Made by a program: the position numbers and the translations under genes. Positions 50,094 through 57,768 of a stretch of 64,000 bases of DNA are shown here, in pieces. The notes under the pieces were generated by a model, which was not told where the DNA came from, did no database searches, and saw nothing but the letters and a program-made list of their open reading frames with translations. Every line of letters starts with the position of its first letter. The first letter of the stretch is position 1. This stretch comes from CBDFHV01 sp965247705 (lineage in GTDB: Bacteria; Pseudomonadota; Alphaproteobacteria; Rhodospirillales; CAMCUA01), in the NCBI GenBank assembly GCA_965247705.1, contig CBDFHV010000082.1, positions 124,001 through 188,000 of the forward strand, in the 5' to 3' direction.

Positions 50094-51550
50094 TGGCCCG
50101 CAACCCCAAACGCAAAACCCCGGCACGGCCGCCCCGTGGCGAGGCCGCCGCCACCGGCGGCGGCATGGAGACGGCCATCTCGCCTTTCTTGGCCACAACC
50201 GGATCGCCGCAAAATATCCTGCGCGGCGGCCCCGCGGCCTGGCGCGAGACCCTGCGCGACGAGAAGGCCGCCACCAGCCTGGCCCAACTGCTCGACGCCG
50301 TCTCGGCCATCCCCTGGCGCATCGAGCCCGGCGGGCCGGGACGGCGCGATGCCCTTGCCGCGGAGGATCTCGCCGAACAACTGGCGGCGATCGACTTCGA
50401 TACCGCCTTCCGCGAGATGGCCCATGCCGTCTGGTACGGCTATGCGGTCGCCGAGATCATCTGGCAACCGACACCCGGCCGGGTCGAGATCGCCGCCATC
50501 CGCACCCGCGCGCCCGAGCGCTTCCGGTTCGGCGCCGACGGGAACCTGCGCCTGGTGAGCCGCACCCATCCCCGCGGCGCGGCCGTGCCCGCGGCCAAGT
50601 TCTGGCTCGCCCGCATGCCCGCCGAGCACGGCGGCCAGGCCCATGGGCCCGGCGCCGCCCGGCTCTGTTTCTGGCCGGTCTGGCTCAAGCGCAACGGCAT
50701 CCGCTACTGGGCCGTGGCGCATTGGAGAAGTTCGGCACCCCCACGCCCATCGGCAAGCATAGGACGGAATGCGCAGCAAGCGGAGATCGACCTCTTGCTG
50801 GAGACGCTCCAGCGGTTGGCTCAGGGCGCCGGCATCGCCATCCCCGAGGGCCAGGAGATCGCCTTCCTGGAAGCCACCCGGCGCAGCGGCGGCGATCATG
50901 CCCAGTTCTGCAAGTACATGGACGCCCTCATCGTCGAGGCCGTCCTGTTGCAGACCGCGACTACCGAGATGGGGCCGTGGAAGGGCACCGCCGAGGTTCA
51001 GAAGCTGGTGCGCGACGAGCGCGTCGCCACCCTCTCGCGCATGATCTGTTCGAGCCTCGAGCGCACCGTCGCCCGCTGGCTCTCCGACTGGAACTACCCC
51101 GGCGCCGCCTATCCCAAGGTGGTGCGCGAGATCGCGCCTCCCGAGGACCTCAACGCCCGCGCCCAGCGCGATGAGATCGTCGCCCGCATGAGCAACCGCC
51201 GGCCGACTCTGCGCTACATCGAGGACACCTATGGCGGCGAATGGGAGGACGCCTCGGCGCCGGGCGCCGGCGGGCGTTTCGCCTTTGCCGAAGCCGGCCG
51301 GGACGATGCCATCGACCGGGCGCTCGCCGCCGAGCTCGACGGCTGGCAACCCCTCATGGAGCCCATGATCGAGCCTGTCCTCGATGCCGTCCGCAACGCC
51401 GATGGATTCCAGGACGTGCGCGAAAGCCTCGGCGGTCTGTACCGCCGCATGGACGAGACGCCGCTGACAACCAAACTGCATCGCATGGCGTTCTCGGCCG
51501 AACTCTCGGGCGACGCCGGACTGGTCGACGACGATACCGGCGAGGGTTGA
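50093..51550 (+). CDS. phage portal protein, DUF935 (Mu gp29-like)
   Basis: 485 residues. Family marks: EMAHAVWYGYAVAEIIWQPT, RAPERFRFGADGNLRLVSRT, GGDHAQFCKYMDALIVEAVL, and a C-terminal DRALAAELDGWQPLMEPMIE. At 50718-50769 the frame reads HWRSSAPPRPSASIGRN, whereas the overlapping frame reads ALEKFGTPTPIGK, the conserved DUF935 text; a lost base near 50720 and a gained A near 50769 would restore it. ATG 50093 overlaps the terminase stop. Confidence 0.85.
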   Translation: MARNPKRKTPARPPRGEAAATGGGMETAISPFLATTGSPQNILRGGPAAWRETLRDEKAATSLAQLLDAVSAIPWRIEPGGPGRRDALAAEDLAEQLAAIDFDTAFREMAHAVWYGYAVAEIIWQPTPGRVEIAAIRTRAPERFRFGADGNLRLVSRTHPRGAAVPAAKFWLARMPAEHGGQAHGPGAARLCFWPVWLKRNGIRYWAVAHWRSSAPPRPSASIGRNAQQAEIDLLLETLQRLAQGAGIAIPEGQEIAFLEATRRSGGDHAQFCKYMDALIVEAVLLQTATTEMGPWKGTAEVQKLVRDERVATLSRMICSSLERTVARWLSDWNYPGAAYPKVVREIAPPEDLNARAQRDEIVARMSNRRPTLRYIEDTYGGEWEDASAPGAGGRFAFAEAGRDDAIDRALAAELDGWQPLMEPMIEPVLDAVRNADGFQDVRESLGGLYRRMDETPLTTKLHRMAFSAELSGDAGLVDDDTGEG

Positions 51551-51552
51551 GC

Positions 51553-52743
51553 GTGCCTCAACCCGAGATCCTCGATCTCCCGCCCGAGGAAGCCGTCAAG
51601 AATTTCCAAGCCAAGGGCTTCCATGTCGGCTTCGACTGGCGCGATACCGACGCCAACACCCACGTCCGCTCCTTCACCGTCGCCAAGGCCATGAAGCTCG
51701 ATATCCTCGAGGACATCCAGGGCGCCATGGACGAGGCGATCGCCGACGGCAAGACCTTCGACTGGTTCCGCGACAACCTCGAGCCCACCCTGCGCAAGAA
51801 GGGCTGGTGGGGCCGCCAGCGCATGGTCGATCCCGTCACCGGCGAGAGCCGCATCGTCCAGCTCGGCTCGCCGCGGCGGCTCCGCATCATATTCGATACC
51901 AACCTCCGCATGGCCCACGCCCACGGCCGCTGGCAGGGCATCGAGCGCCTCAAGGAGCAAATGCCTTTTCTGCGTTACGTCTCGGTGCTGGACGCCCGCA
52001 CCCGGCCCGAGCATGCCCGCTGGCACGGCACTGTGCTGCCGGTCGATCATCCCTTCTGGCGCACCCACTACCCGCCCAACGGCTGGCGCTGCCGCTGCAT
52101 CGTCCAGCAGCTCTCCGATGACGATCTCGAGCGCTACGGCTCCAAGGTCTCGTCCGGCCCGCCGCCCGGCTCGGAGCAAACCCGCCCCTGGGTCAACAGG
52201 CGCACCGGCGAGGCGGCCCGCGTGCCCGTCGGCATCGATCCCGGTTTTGCCCACAATGTCGGCACCATCAACCCCGGCCGCGAGGCCGCCGACCGCCTGA
52301 TCGCCAAGATCGACGCCGCGCCCGAGGACCTCGCCCGCGCCGCCATCGGCACCCCCTGGCGCACGCCTCTGTTCGCGCGCCACCTTGCCGGGGCTGCGGA
52401 TGGCGACTGGCCGGTCGCTGCCCTGCCCGAGGCCGTCCTGAGTGCCATCGGGGCGAGATCGCGCACCATCCGCCTCTCCGGCGATACCGCCGCCAAGCAG
52501 ACCGTCCGCCACGCCGACGTCGCTCCCGCCGACTACGCCCGCATCCAGCGGATATTCGACGAGGGGGAAGTGTTCGCGACCTACGGAAACCAAGCCGCCG
52601 CCTTCCTCGAGCAGGATGGCCGCCTCTGGCGCGCCATCGTCAAAGCCACCAAAGACGGCGGCGAGACGTTCCTTGTCACCCTGCACCGGGCGCAGCACCG
52701 CGACCGCAACGTGGCGCGGCAGCGTTTTCGGGCCATCCCTTGA
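51553..52743 (+). CDS. head morphogenesis protein MuF with C-terminal nuclease-like domain
   Basis: 396 residues from GTG 51553. The N-terminal 180 residues are the SPP1 gp7/Mu gpF domain (IIFDTNLRMAHAHGRWQGIE, VLDARTRPEHARWHGTVLPV, THYPPNGWRCRCIVQQLSDD). The C-terminal 75 residues (TVRHADVAPADYARIQRIFD, WRAIVKATKDGGETFLVTLH, RAQHRD) resemble the phage Barnase-EndoU-Colicin/RelE-like (PBECR) domains often fused to MuF. Such domains may be injected effectors. It is the last gene of the right arm. Confidence 0.8.
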   Translation: MPQPEILDLPPEEAVKNFQAKGFHVGFDWRDTDANTHVRSFTVAKAMKLDILEDIQGAMDEAIADGKTFDWFRDNLEPTLRKKGWWGRQRMVDPVTGESRIVQLGSPRRLRIIFDTNLRMAHAHGRWQGIERLKEQMPFLRYVSVLDARTRPEHARWHGTVLPVDHPFWRTHYPPNGWRCRCIVQQLSDDDLERYGSKVSSGPPPGSEQTRPWVNRRTGEAARVPVGIDPGFAHNVGTINPGREAADRLIAKIDAAPEDLARAAIGTPWRTPLFARHLAGAADGDWPVAALPEAVLSAIGARSRTIRLSGDTAAKQTVRHADVAPADYARIQRIFDEGEVFATYGNQAAAFLEQDGRLWRAIVKATKDGGETFLVTLHRAQHRDRNVARQRFRAIP

Positions 52744-52882
52744 TGAGAAGTGATGCGCCTGGAGGGCCGCAACCCCCTCGCGTGGCCGAAGCCGTACGGG
52801 TAATGCGAAAATGCCTCAGGCGCTGTTCCCAATGTACGCCGTGGCGCTCGGTGTTTCAAGTGAGGAGGGAGGGGGGTAGTGC
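52744..52882. other. gap after the MuF gene, likely breakpoint zone
   Basis: 139 bases without a gene, with a G-rich stretch (GAGGAGGGAGGGGGG) before the inverted-repeat cassette. In Mu the prohead protease would follow MuF here; instead the phage end lies about 880 bases away. Confidence 0.4.
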
Positions 52883-53303
52883 CTCAGTTTGAAATCCATT
52901 TTTCGTAGGTGGCAGGACGCGTCGGCTTCGGAGCCCGCGCATCAATCAAGCCAACGATCACATCAACTGGACGCTTCTGGCCGTTGGGGCCTCGGGGCAT
53001 CTTCAAATACCTTCCACCATCTTGATGAACTTGCGCCAAGATAGCTTGACACCATTCTGCCGCATCGTTCTTCCGTGGCACCAAATTAATCCTGACTTTG
53101 TCAGTACAAAATCACCAAGATGATCCTTGCCGCCTGGCGAATATACATCAAACTCGATGCCTGCATTCTTAACTTCCATCCCGACGTCGAGCGACTTGAT
53201 TGTTACCTTCATTCTCAGCTCCTCCTGATGCTTCCCGCTAAGCATACAGGAGACCAAGGAATCACGCGAGCCGCTGTCAAGCCCCATCAGATTTCAAACT
53301 GAG
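52883..53303. repeat. 421-bp cassette between inverted repeats near the phage end
   Basis: CTCAGTTTGAAATC at 52883-52896 is repeated inverted at 53290-53303 (GATTTCAAACTGAG). Just outside, GTGCC (left) and its complement-like AGTGCC context (right) extend the similarity loosely. The interior is clearly lower in GC than the phage and carries one gene on the minus strand. It looks like an inserted moron or a non-autonomous mobile unit. Confidence 0.55.
53003..53212 (-). CDS. conserved small protein in the cassette
   Basis: 69 residues: MKVTIKSLDVGMEVKNAGIE, then KDHLGDFVLTKSGLIWCHGR and NGVKLSWRKFIKMVEGI. I recall similar small proteins of unknown function ('GDL-x-V-T-K-x-G-L-I-W-C...ENG-x-K-x-S-W') from many bacteria and phages. 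ATG 53212 follows GAGGAGCTGAGA, a strong ribosome site. It is an orphan gene, lower in GC than neighbours. Confidence 0.65.
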   Translation of the reverse strand: MKVTIKSLDVGMEVKNAGIEFDVYSPGGKDHLGDFVLTKSGLIWCHGRTMRQNGVKLSWRKFIKMVEGI

Positions 53304-53495
53304 ACAGTGCCGGGAGGGGCGCAGGTGATCGTGGCAATGGCGATACGGCTCGACGGCAGAAGACCTCTGGTAGCGGCCATTTTCACGGCTCATTCGGACC
53401 CTTTGAAACGGCCTGAATTTGCCGGCGATTCAGACCCCTGAAACGGCCGGAAAATTGGAATTTAAGGGCCTTTCACGCTCCTTGAACGGCGGATT

Positions 53496-53626
53496 CGCAA
53501 ATACTTTTGATTCTCGCGTCCGGCCGGGCCACCCCTCCACAACGCCTTGAAAAACAAGGCCTCATCCCACCTCTTCCCGCATCTTCCCGCATCTTCCCGA
53601 TTCACAAAGACTTTCGTTCACGCACA
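53496..53626 (+). other. prophage terminus, attL-like, with two spaced transposase-site repeats
   Basis: Read inward on the minus strand it begins TGTGCGT and then GAACGAAAGTCTTTGTG (53603-53619), matching 14 of 17 with the left terminal site. A second copy, AATCAAAAGTATTTGCG, is at 53496-53512, 107 bp further in. Mu L1 and L2 are about 105 bp apart, so this is the L end. Between them are a GCCTTG-AAAAA-CAAGGC hairpin (53544-53560) and three 10-bp tandem units of CATCTTCCCG type (53571-53600). Confidence 0.72.
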
Positions 53627-54619
53627 TCCCCGCATGGGAGCGGTCATGACATCGTGGCGGACTTCGGCGCCCACCGCCTCGTCGTCCAGGAGCTGGCCGA
53701 ACAGCAGGTGCGGATTGACCGATGAGACGATCACCGGAGCGGCGAACTCCTCGCCGTCGCGGCTCACCGCGCCGCTGGCGGCGCCGTTGGCGTGGCATAC
53801 CTGGGTCACCGGGCAGTCGGTTCGCAGCGTCACCCCATGCTTTTGGCAGCAGGCGATGAGGGCCTCGACGATCGCGCCCATGCCGCCGACGGGAAGACCT
53901 TTGGATCCCCGCAGGGGAAGCCGCCGCGGATCGGCGCCATCGTTGGGCGGCGTGGAGCGCAAAGCGAACAGTCGCAGCATCAGCCCCATGGCGGTGCCGG
54001 GCGAGGATGGCGGCACCATGTTCGCCGCCATGCTGATCATGCCGAGGATGGCCCTGGCCTGTTCGGAACGCAGGGCGCCCTCCAGAATCTCCCGCAAGCT
54101 ACCGATGACGACGCGGGAGAAAAGTCGCTCCTGTGCCGCCGGAACCCGTCCGGCCAGTTCCACCAGGCTGGGCGATGGCTCGAACACCGAGACTCCCAAG
54201 GCGTCGGCCAAGTTTTCCAGGGACTCCATCAAGCCGTGATAGCGCGCCGCCTCGCCGGGACTGAAGGAATCCAGCTGGGCATCCACCCTCCGCTGGTCCC
54301 GCCAGGCGATGAAGCATTCCTCCGGGAAGTGATGGACAACCATGGGCTCCTGGCGCACGTAACGGAGCCCCAGCTCTTCCAGTCCCAGTTCATCGACGAC
54401 CCGAGAGTTCAGGGCGCCCGGCGAATTGGTGAACGACGTCCGATACCCCGGCAGAAGCTCGAAGTTTGCGCAGAGACCGCCCACCCGATCCCGGGCCTCC
54501 AGAACGCCGACGCGAAGGCCGGCCTGGCCCATCAAGGCCGCCGCGACCAGACCGTTGTGCCCGCCGCCGACGACGAGAGCGTCGAAACGGTTGGCTGCGG
54601 GCACCCTGTCGACGTTCAC
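53627..54619 (-). pseudogene. FAD oxidoreductase, phytoene-dehydrogenase type, truncated by prophage
   Basis: The host part of the frame spans about 331 codons. N-terminal FAD motif DALVVGGGHNGLVAAALMGQ with GVLEARDRVGGLCANFEL; then LPGYRTSFTNSPG and LPVGGMGAIVEALIACCQKH (cut). The family is usually above 500 residues, so the C-terminal third is missing; the frame runs into phage DNA at 53626 and stops at 53618. It is the last gene of a leftward pair, 10 bases after the dipeptidase homologue. Confidence 0.8.
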
Positions 54620-54629
54620 GGTTGCCTCC

Positions 54630-55643
54630 TCAGGCGTCGGGTTCGAAGGTATCGCCGAACATTCTCAACCAGTTGCCGCCGGCGAGCTTGGCCATTTCCG
54701 AATCGCTGAAACCTTTCTTCTGTATCGCTTCGAGGACGCCGGGGAAGCTGGCCGGCGTGCGGAACCAGGTCGGCCACTCGGCGAGGCCGCCGGAAATTGG
54801 GATCGGGCTCTCCCGCGCCCAGCGGCCGGCGCGCCACCAGGTAATGATGTTGTCCGGGTAGCCGCCATAGAAGTCGGTCCCGAAGCCCACCGCGTCGATG
54901 CCGGCCAATTCCACCGTCCAGGCCACCATGTCGGTAAAGTCCTCGAGGGTCGAATTGGAGCCGCCGCGCATCATCCTGGGGTACATGCCAAGGCCGATCA
55001 CGCCGCCTCGCGCTGCCAGGTTGCGGATGATTTCCGTCGACTTGGTGCGTTTCTTCAGCTCGATGTCGGCGCCGACGAACTCCGTCGGGTTGGCGTGGGT
55101 CACGGCCACCGGCTTGGCGGAGTAGTCGATGGTCTCCAGGGTGGTCCGCTCGCCGCAATGGGACAGGTCCACCAGCATGCCGACCCGGTTCATCTCCGTG
55201 ACCACGTTGCGTCCGAAGTGTTTGGACAGCCCCGTGTCCGGGTCCTCCCAACAGCCGCAGGCGACGTGGTTCTGGACATTGTAGGTAAGCTGGACAACCC
55301 GCACGCCCAGGCGGTGGAATATCCGCACCAGTTCGAGATCGTCCTCGAAGGGCGAGGCGTTCTGAAAGCCATAGACGATGGCGGTGCGCCCGGAGGCGCT
55401 GATCTGTTCGATCTCCTCGGCGGTCGTTGCCAGCGCGATCAGGTCGCCATGGTCGTCGAACAGCCGGTTCCACTCGCCGATCACCGACAGGGTATCGCGG
55501 GCGTTCTCCCAGATCGCCAGCGTGATATGGACGCAGCCGATCCCCGCCGTACGCCACTGCTCGAAACGCTCCCGGGTCCATACCCCGAATTCCAGCGCAT
55601 CGATGATTATCATGCGATCCTTGGCTGCTCCTGTATCGCCCAT
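54630..55643 (-). CDS. M19 membrane dipeptidase-like protein
   Basis: 337 residues from ATG 55643, after GGGGAGGCAGAAC. The family's later metal ligands are present: MLVDLSHCGERTT, VTHANPTEF and AVGFGTDFYGG. The N-terminal His-x-Asp zinc site (DGHND in typical members) is replaced by IIIDALEFGVWT, so one metal site may be missing and the substrate may differ from dipeptides. The FQNASPFEDDL Glu bridge region is kept. It is coupled to the downstream oxidoreductase gene. Confidence 0.75.
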   Translation of the reverse strand: MGDTGAAKDRMIIIDALEFGVWTRERFEQWRTAGIGCVHITLAIWENARDTLSVIGEWNRLFDDHGDLIALATTAEEIEQISASGRTAIVYGFQNASPFEDDLELVRIFHRLGVRVVQLTYNVQNHVACGCWEDPDTGLSKHFGRNVVTEMNRVGMLVDLSHCGERTTLETIDYSAKPVAVTHANPTEFVGADIELKKRTKSTEIIRNLAARGGVIGLGMYPRMMRGGSNSTLEDFTDMVAWTVELAGIDAVGFGTDFYGGYPDNIITWWRAGRWARESPIPISGGLAEWPTWFRTPASFPGVLEAIQKKGFSDSEMAKLAGGNWLRMFGDTFEPDA

Positions 55644-55695
55644 GTTCTGCCTCCCCTTTCGTGCTGATCGACTGAGTTCGCGTCCCTTGACTCCC

Positions 55696-55989
55696 CTATG
55701 GAAGGGATTCGTACACCTCGAATTCGGTCTTCGTGGCGCTGGCGTAAATGGTGCTCGGATCGACACTGACCGGAACCGATTTCTTGCGCTGTTCCCAGGC
55801 CTCCTTGTCCTCCCGCGACGCCCATTCCGTAACGGTCACGATATGGTTCGTCGTGCCGCTGACAATTCCCGTCTTGCGAGAAATCAGCCCCTTGCACTGG
55901 GCCATCTCGGCCGAATTTCGTCCAATTCGCTCACGGGCGGCGTCGATCATGCCGTCGCGAATTTCGTGATCGACGCAGATGACGATCAT
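55696..55989 (-). CDS. antibiotic biosynthesis monooxygenase (ABM)-like small protein
   Basis: 97 residues: MIVICVDHEIRDGMIDAARE, VTVTEWASREDKEAWEQRKK and a beta strand at the end. This is the ferredoxin-like ABM dimer fold; members are cofactor-free oxygenases or stress proteins. ATG 55989 follows TGGAGCCAACC. 52 bases separate it from the dipeptidase start, so one transcript is likely. Confidence 0.7.
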   Translation of the reverse strand: MIVICVDHEIRDGMIDAARERIGRNSAEMAQCKGLISRKTGIVSGTTNHIVTVTEWASREDKEAWEQRKKSVPVSVDPSTIYASATKTEFEVYESLP

Positions 55990-56171
55990 GGTTGGCTCCA
56001 TAATTGTTGTCAGGAAGCGCGGCGGGCGCTTCGGCCATTGATTTTGGCGCTGGATCAAGCATATGCGGCCCGTCCTTGCAAACAAACAAGATTTAGGGAA
56101 CTTCTGCCCAGACACTTCAATCTGAAGCCAAGTCGGTAGCGGCACATCGGCGCGACGACCGCTGGCGGGGA

Positions 56172-56912
56172 TCAGCCGGCGCCGAGGCGCGACTGCTCCG
56201 AAGTTGCGATCAAGGACCTGTCGGCGAACGCCATCAGGCTCGCCCACAGATCGTGATCGACTTCCCAGCCCCTGCCCGTGGTGCGGCGCCGTGCCGCCGC
56301 GACGTCGGCGCTGGTGAAGAAGAGGGACTCCCGGGCCGACCGGACAGCCTTCGAAAACCGTTCCTTGGCGGCAATGCCGAACGGCTCGTTGCGGTCGTCC
56401 ACCGCAACGACAGCGCAAATGCCTTGGGCTCGATCCGAAGATATTTCGTGTGATGGACCGGAAGGCATCAGCGGCCCGCCCTGGGAGCGCAACCCGGCCA
56501 GCCACTCGGCGCCTGCGGCGCGCAACTGAAACAATTTCTCCAATTGTGCCTCCTGCTCTCTCGTGTTGGTGGGATCGGCCTCGACCAGGCTGGCCACCAC
56601 GTCTGGCATCCCGTCCAGCGGGAACTGACTCCAAGCCCATGCGTCCGATTCGCACAAGGCGGCCGATGCCGCCGGCTTGGCCGAAGGGGTGGCGTGATCG
56701 AGCCACAACCCGAGGCCGGAAAGGCCGCGCAGCGCCAGTCGTTGGGCCAGTGCGGGAAGGAATGCCGGGTGGATCACGTTGGCGATCCCCATGGCCGCCG
56801 CACCTTCCTCGAACGCCATTGCGGAGACCCAGTCGGCCAGCGGCGGTCCGCAATGAAGGGAGGATTCGCCAACCGCATCGCAGAACGCTACGCCCGGCGC
56901 CTCGCACAACAC
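56172..56912 (-). CDS. unrecognised protein, operon member
   Basis: 246 residues from GTG 56912. Soluble, no signal. Segments worth noting: GESSLHCGPPLADWVSAMAF, HPAFLPALAQRLALRGLSGL, REQEAQLEKLFQLRAAGAEW, and a closing DHDLWASLMAFADRSLIATS. I do not recognise a family. It follows an 70-residue gene by 12 bases, last of the transporter operon. Downstream, 170 bases to the ABM gene hold nothing clear. Confidence 0.6.
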   Translation of the reverse strand: MLCEAPGVAFCDAVGESSLHCGPPLADWVSAMAFEEGAAAMGIANVIHPAFLPALAQRLALRGLSGLGLWLDHATPSAKPAASAALCESDAWAWSQFPLDGMPDVVASLVEADPTNTREQEAQLEKLFQLRAAGAEWLAGLRSQGGPLMPSGPSHEISSDRAQGICAVVAVDDRNEPFGIAAKERFSKAVRSARESLFFTSADVAAARRRTTGRGWEVDHDLWASLMAFADRSLIATSEQSRLGAG

Positions 56913-56924
56913 CCGTGGCGCCCG

Positions 56925-57137
56925 CTAGCGGTATTCGACCAGGCGCTCCTGGATGGACTCCAACGCGACCAGGCCGCCGCCGCCCGCGTACTCGAGGAAT
57001 TCGACCATTTCCGCCGCTCCGCCGACGCAACCCTGGGGCATGGTCGCCGCGCCCAGGACACGCCGCGGCAGGCCGGAGACCTCCAGGGCCGACAGGCGAA
57101 CGGTTTCCGCGTCGATGGTCCTCGGCTTGGGATTCAC
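56925..57137 (-). CDS. unrecognised small protein, operon member
   Basis: 70 residues from GTG 57137 (VNPKPRTIDAETVRLSALEV, then LGAATMPQGCVGGAAEMVEF and VALESIQERLVEY). GAAGAGGA lies 8 bases upstream. The pattern 'A-A-x-x-x-G-V' with a Cys may be a small cofactor- or chaperone-like protein, but no name can be given. It lies between the IS-split gene and the 246-residue gene. Confidence 0.6.
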   Translation of the reverse strand: MNPKPRTIDAETVRLSALEVSGLPRRVLGAATMPQGCVGGAAEMVEFLEYAGGGGLVALESIQERLVEYR

Positions 57138-57150
57138 GGGCCGGTCCTCT

Positions 57151-57768
57151 TCAGCCCGCATCGGGAAAGGTGGGCAGAAGACCGCCGCCATGGTGTCCCG
57201 CCGCCAGTTCCTCGGGCAGGCCGGCGCCTTGCAGGAGGGTTGCCCGAATCCAGTTCTTCGATCGGGGCCTGTACTTCAGCATGCCGTAAGTGGCGATTTG
57301 AAACCGCATGATCTTGAGCGGCGAAAAATCCTTCCCCAACAGGTCCATGCGTGCGACGGCGTATTCGCACTGGGCCAGGGTATAAACCCAGCCCGCCATG
57401 TAGCGCAGATCGGGATGGCGGGCGACGAACCGTCCGACCGACTCCTCGGCCGGAAATTGCACCAGCGCGGCAAGCAGTTCCTCGATTCGGCCGACGATGT
57501 TGACCGGCAGCTCGTATAGCTCGCCGTCGTCGACGCCCCGTCGGCCGCGACGCGGCTCCATGTTTTCTTCCGAGGCGTACCAGAAATAGGGGCGGTCCCG
57601 CGCCGACTCCGGCCGGTAGCGAACGGCCCAGGCGAAATGCTCGCGGAGCAGCTTCAGCGACGTTCCCGCCCGCATGTGGGGTGGAAAGCTCAGGGCTTCG
57701 TTGGCATAGAGGCTATCCAGGTCGACCCTCCCGTCGTCGTGAATTTCCAGCAGCAGGGCATTGATGAA
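57151..57768 (-). pseudogene. unknown operon gene, 3' part after IS1595 insertion
   Basis: 205 codons of the C-terminal part: FINALLLEIHDDGRVDLDSL, AWAVRYRPESARDRPYFWYA, MAGWVYTLAQCEYAVARMDL. It joins exactly to 58846-59954 when the IS and one copy of TTGATGAA are removed. Soluble protein; no recognised domain. Confidence 0.75.

Larger units (their letters stand above)
13284..53626. mobile_element. Mu-like transposable prophage, about 40.3 kb
   Basis: Bounded by 5'-TGT...ACA-3' termini with matching terminal sequences. It encodes MuA, MuB, Gam, GemA, Mor-like activator, DUF2730, DUF3486, terminase, DUF935 portal, MuF, protease/scaffold, capsid, DUF1320, virion morphogenesis, tail tube, tape measure and tail tip proteins. 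No 5-bp target duplication is present (GCCAT on the left, TCCCC on the right). Two 1599-bp IS1380 copies inflate the length; without them it is about 37 kb, the Mu size. IS insertion before the tape-measure gene and the MuB frameshift argue that it is defective. Its early/head arm is inverted relative to its ends compared with Mu. Confidence 0.92.

Noticed and set aside
52884..53084. A 66-residue minus-strand frame overlapping the cassette gene
   Set aside because: It overlaps the better-supported 69-residue gene by about 80 bases in another frame, lacks a ribosome site, and its stop falls inside the inverted repeat.
53571..53600. Tandem CATCTTCCCG units as a CRISPR or origin iteron set
   Set aside because: Only three 10-bp units inside the phage end; more likely part of the transpososome end structure or slippage.
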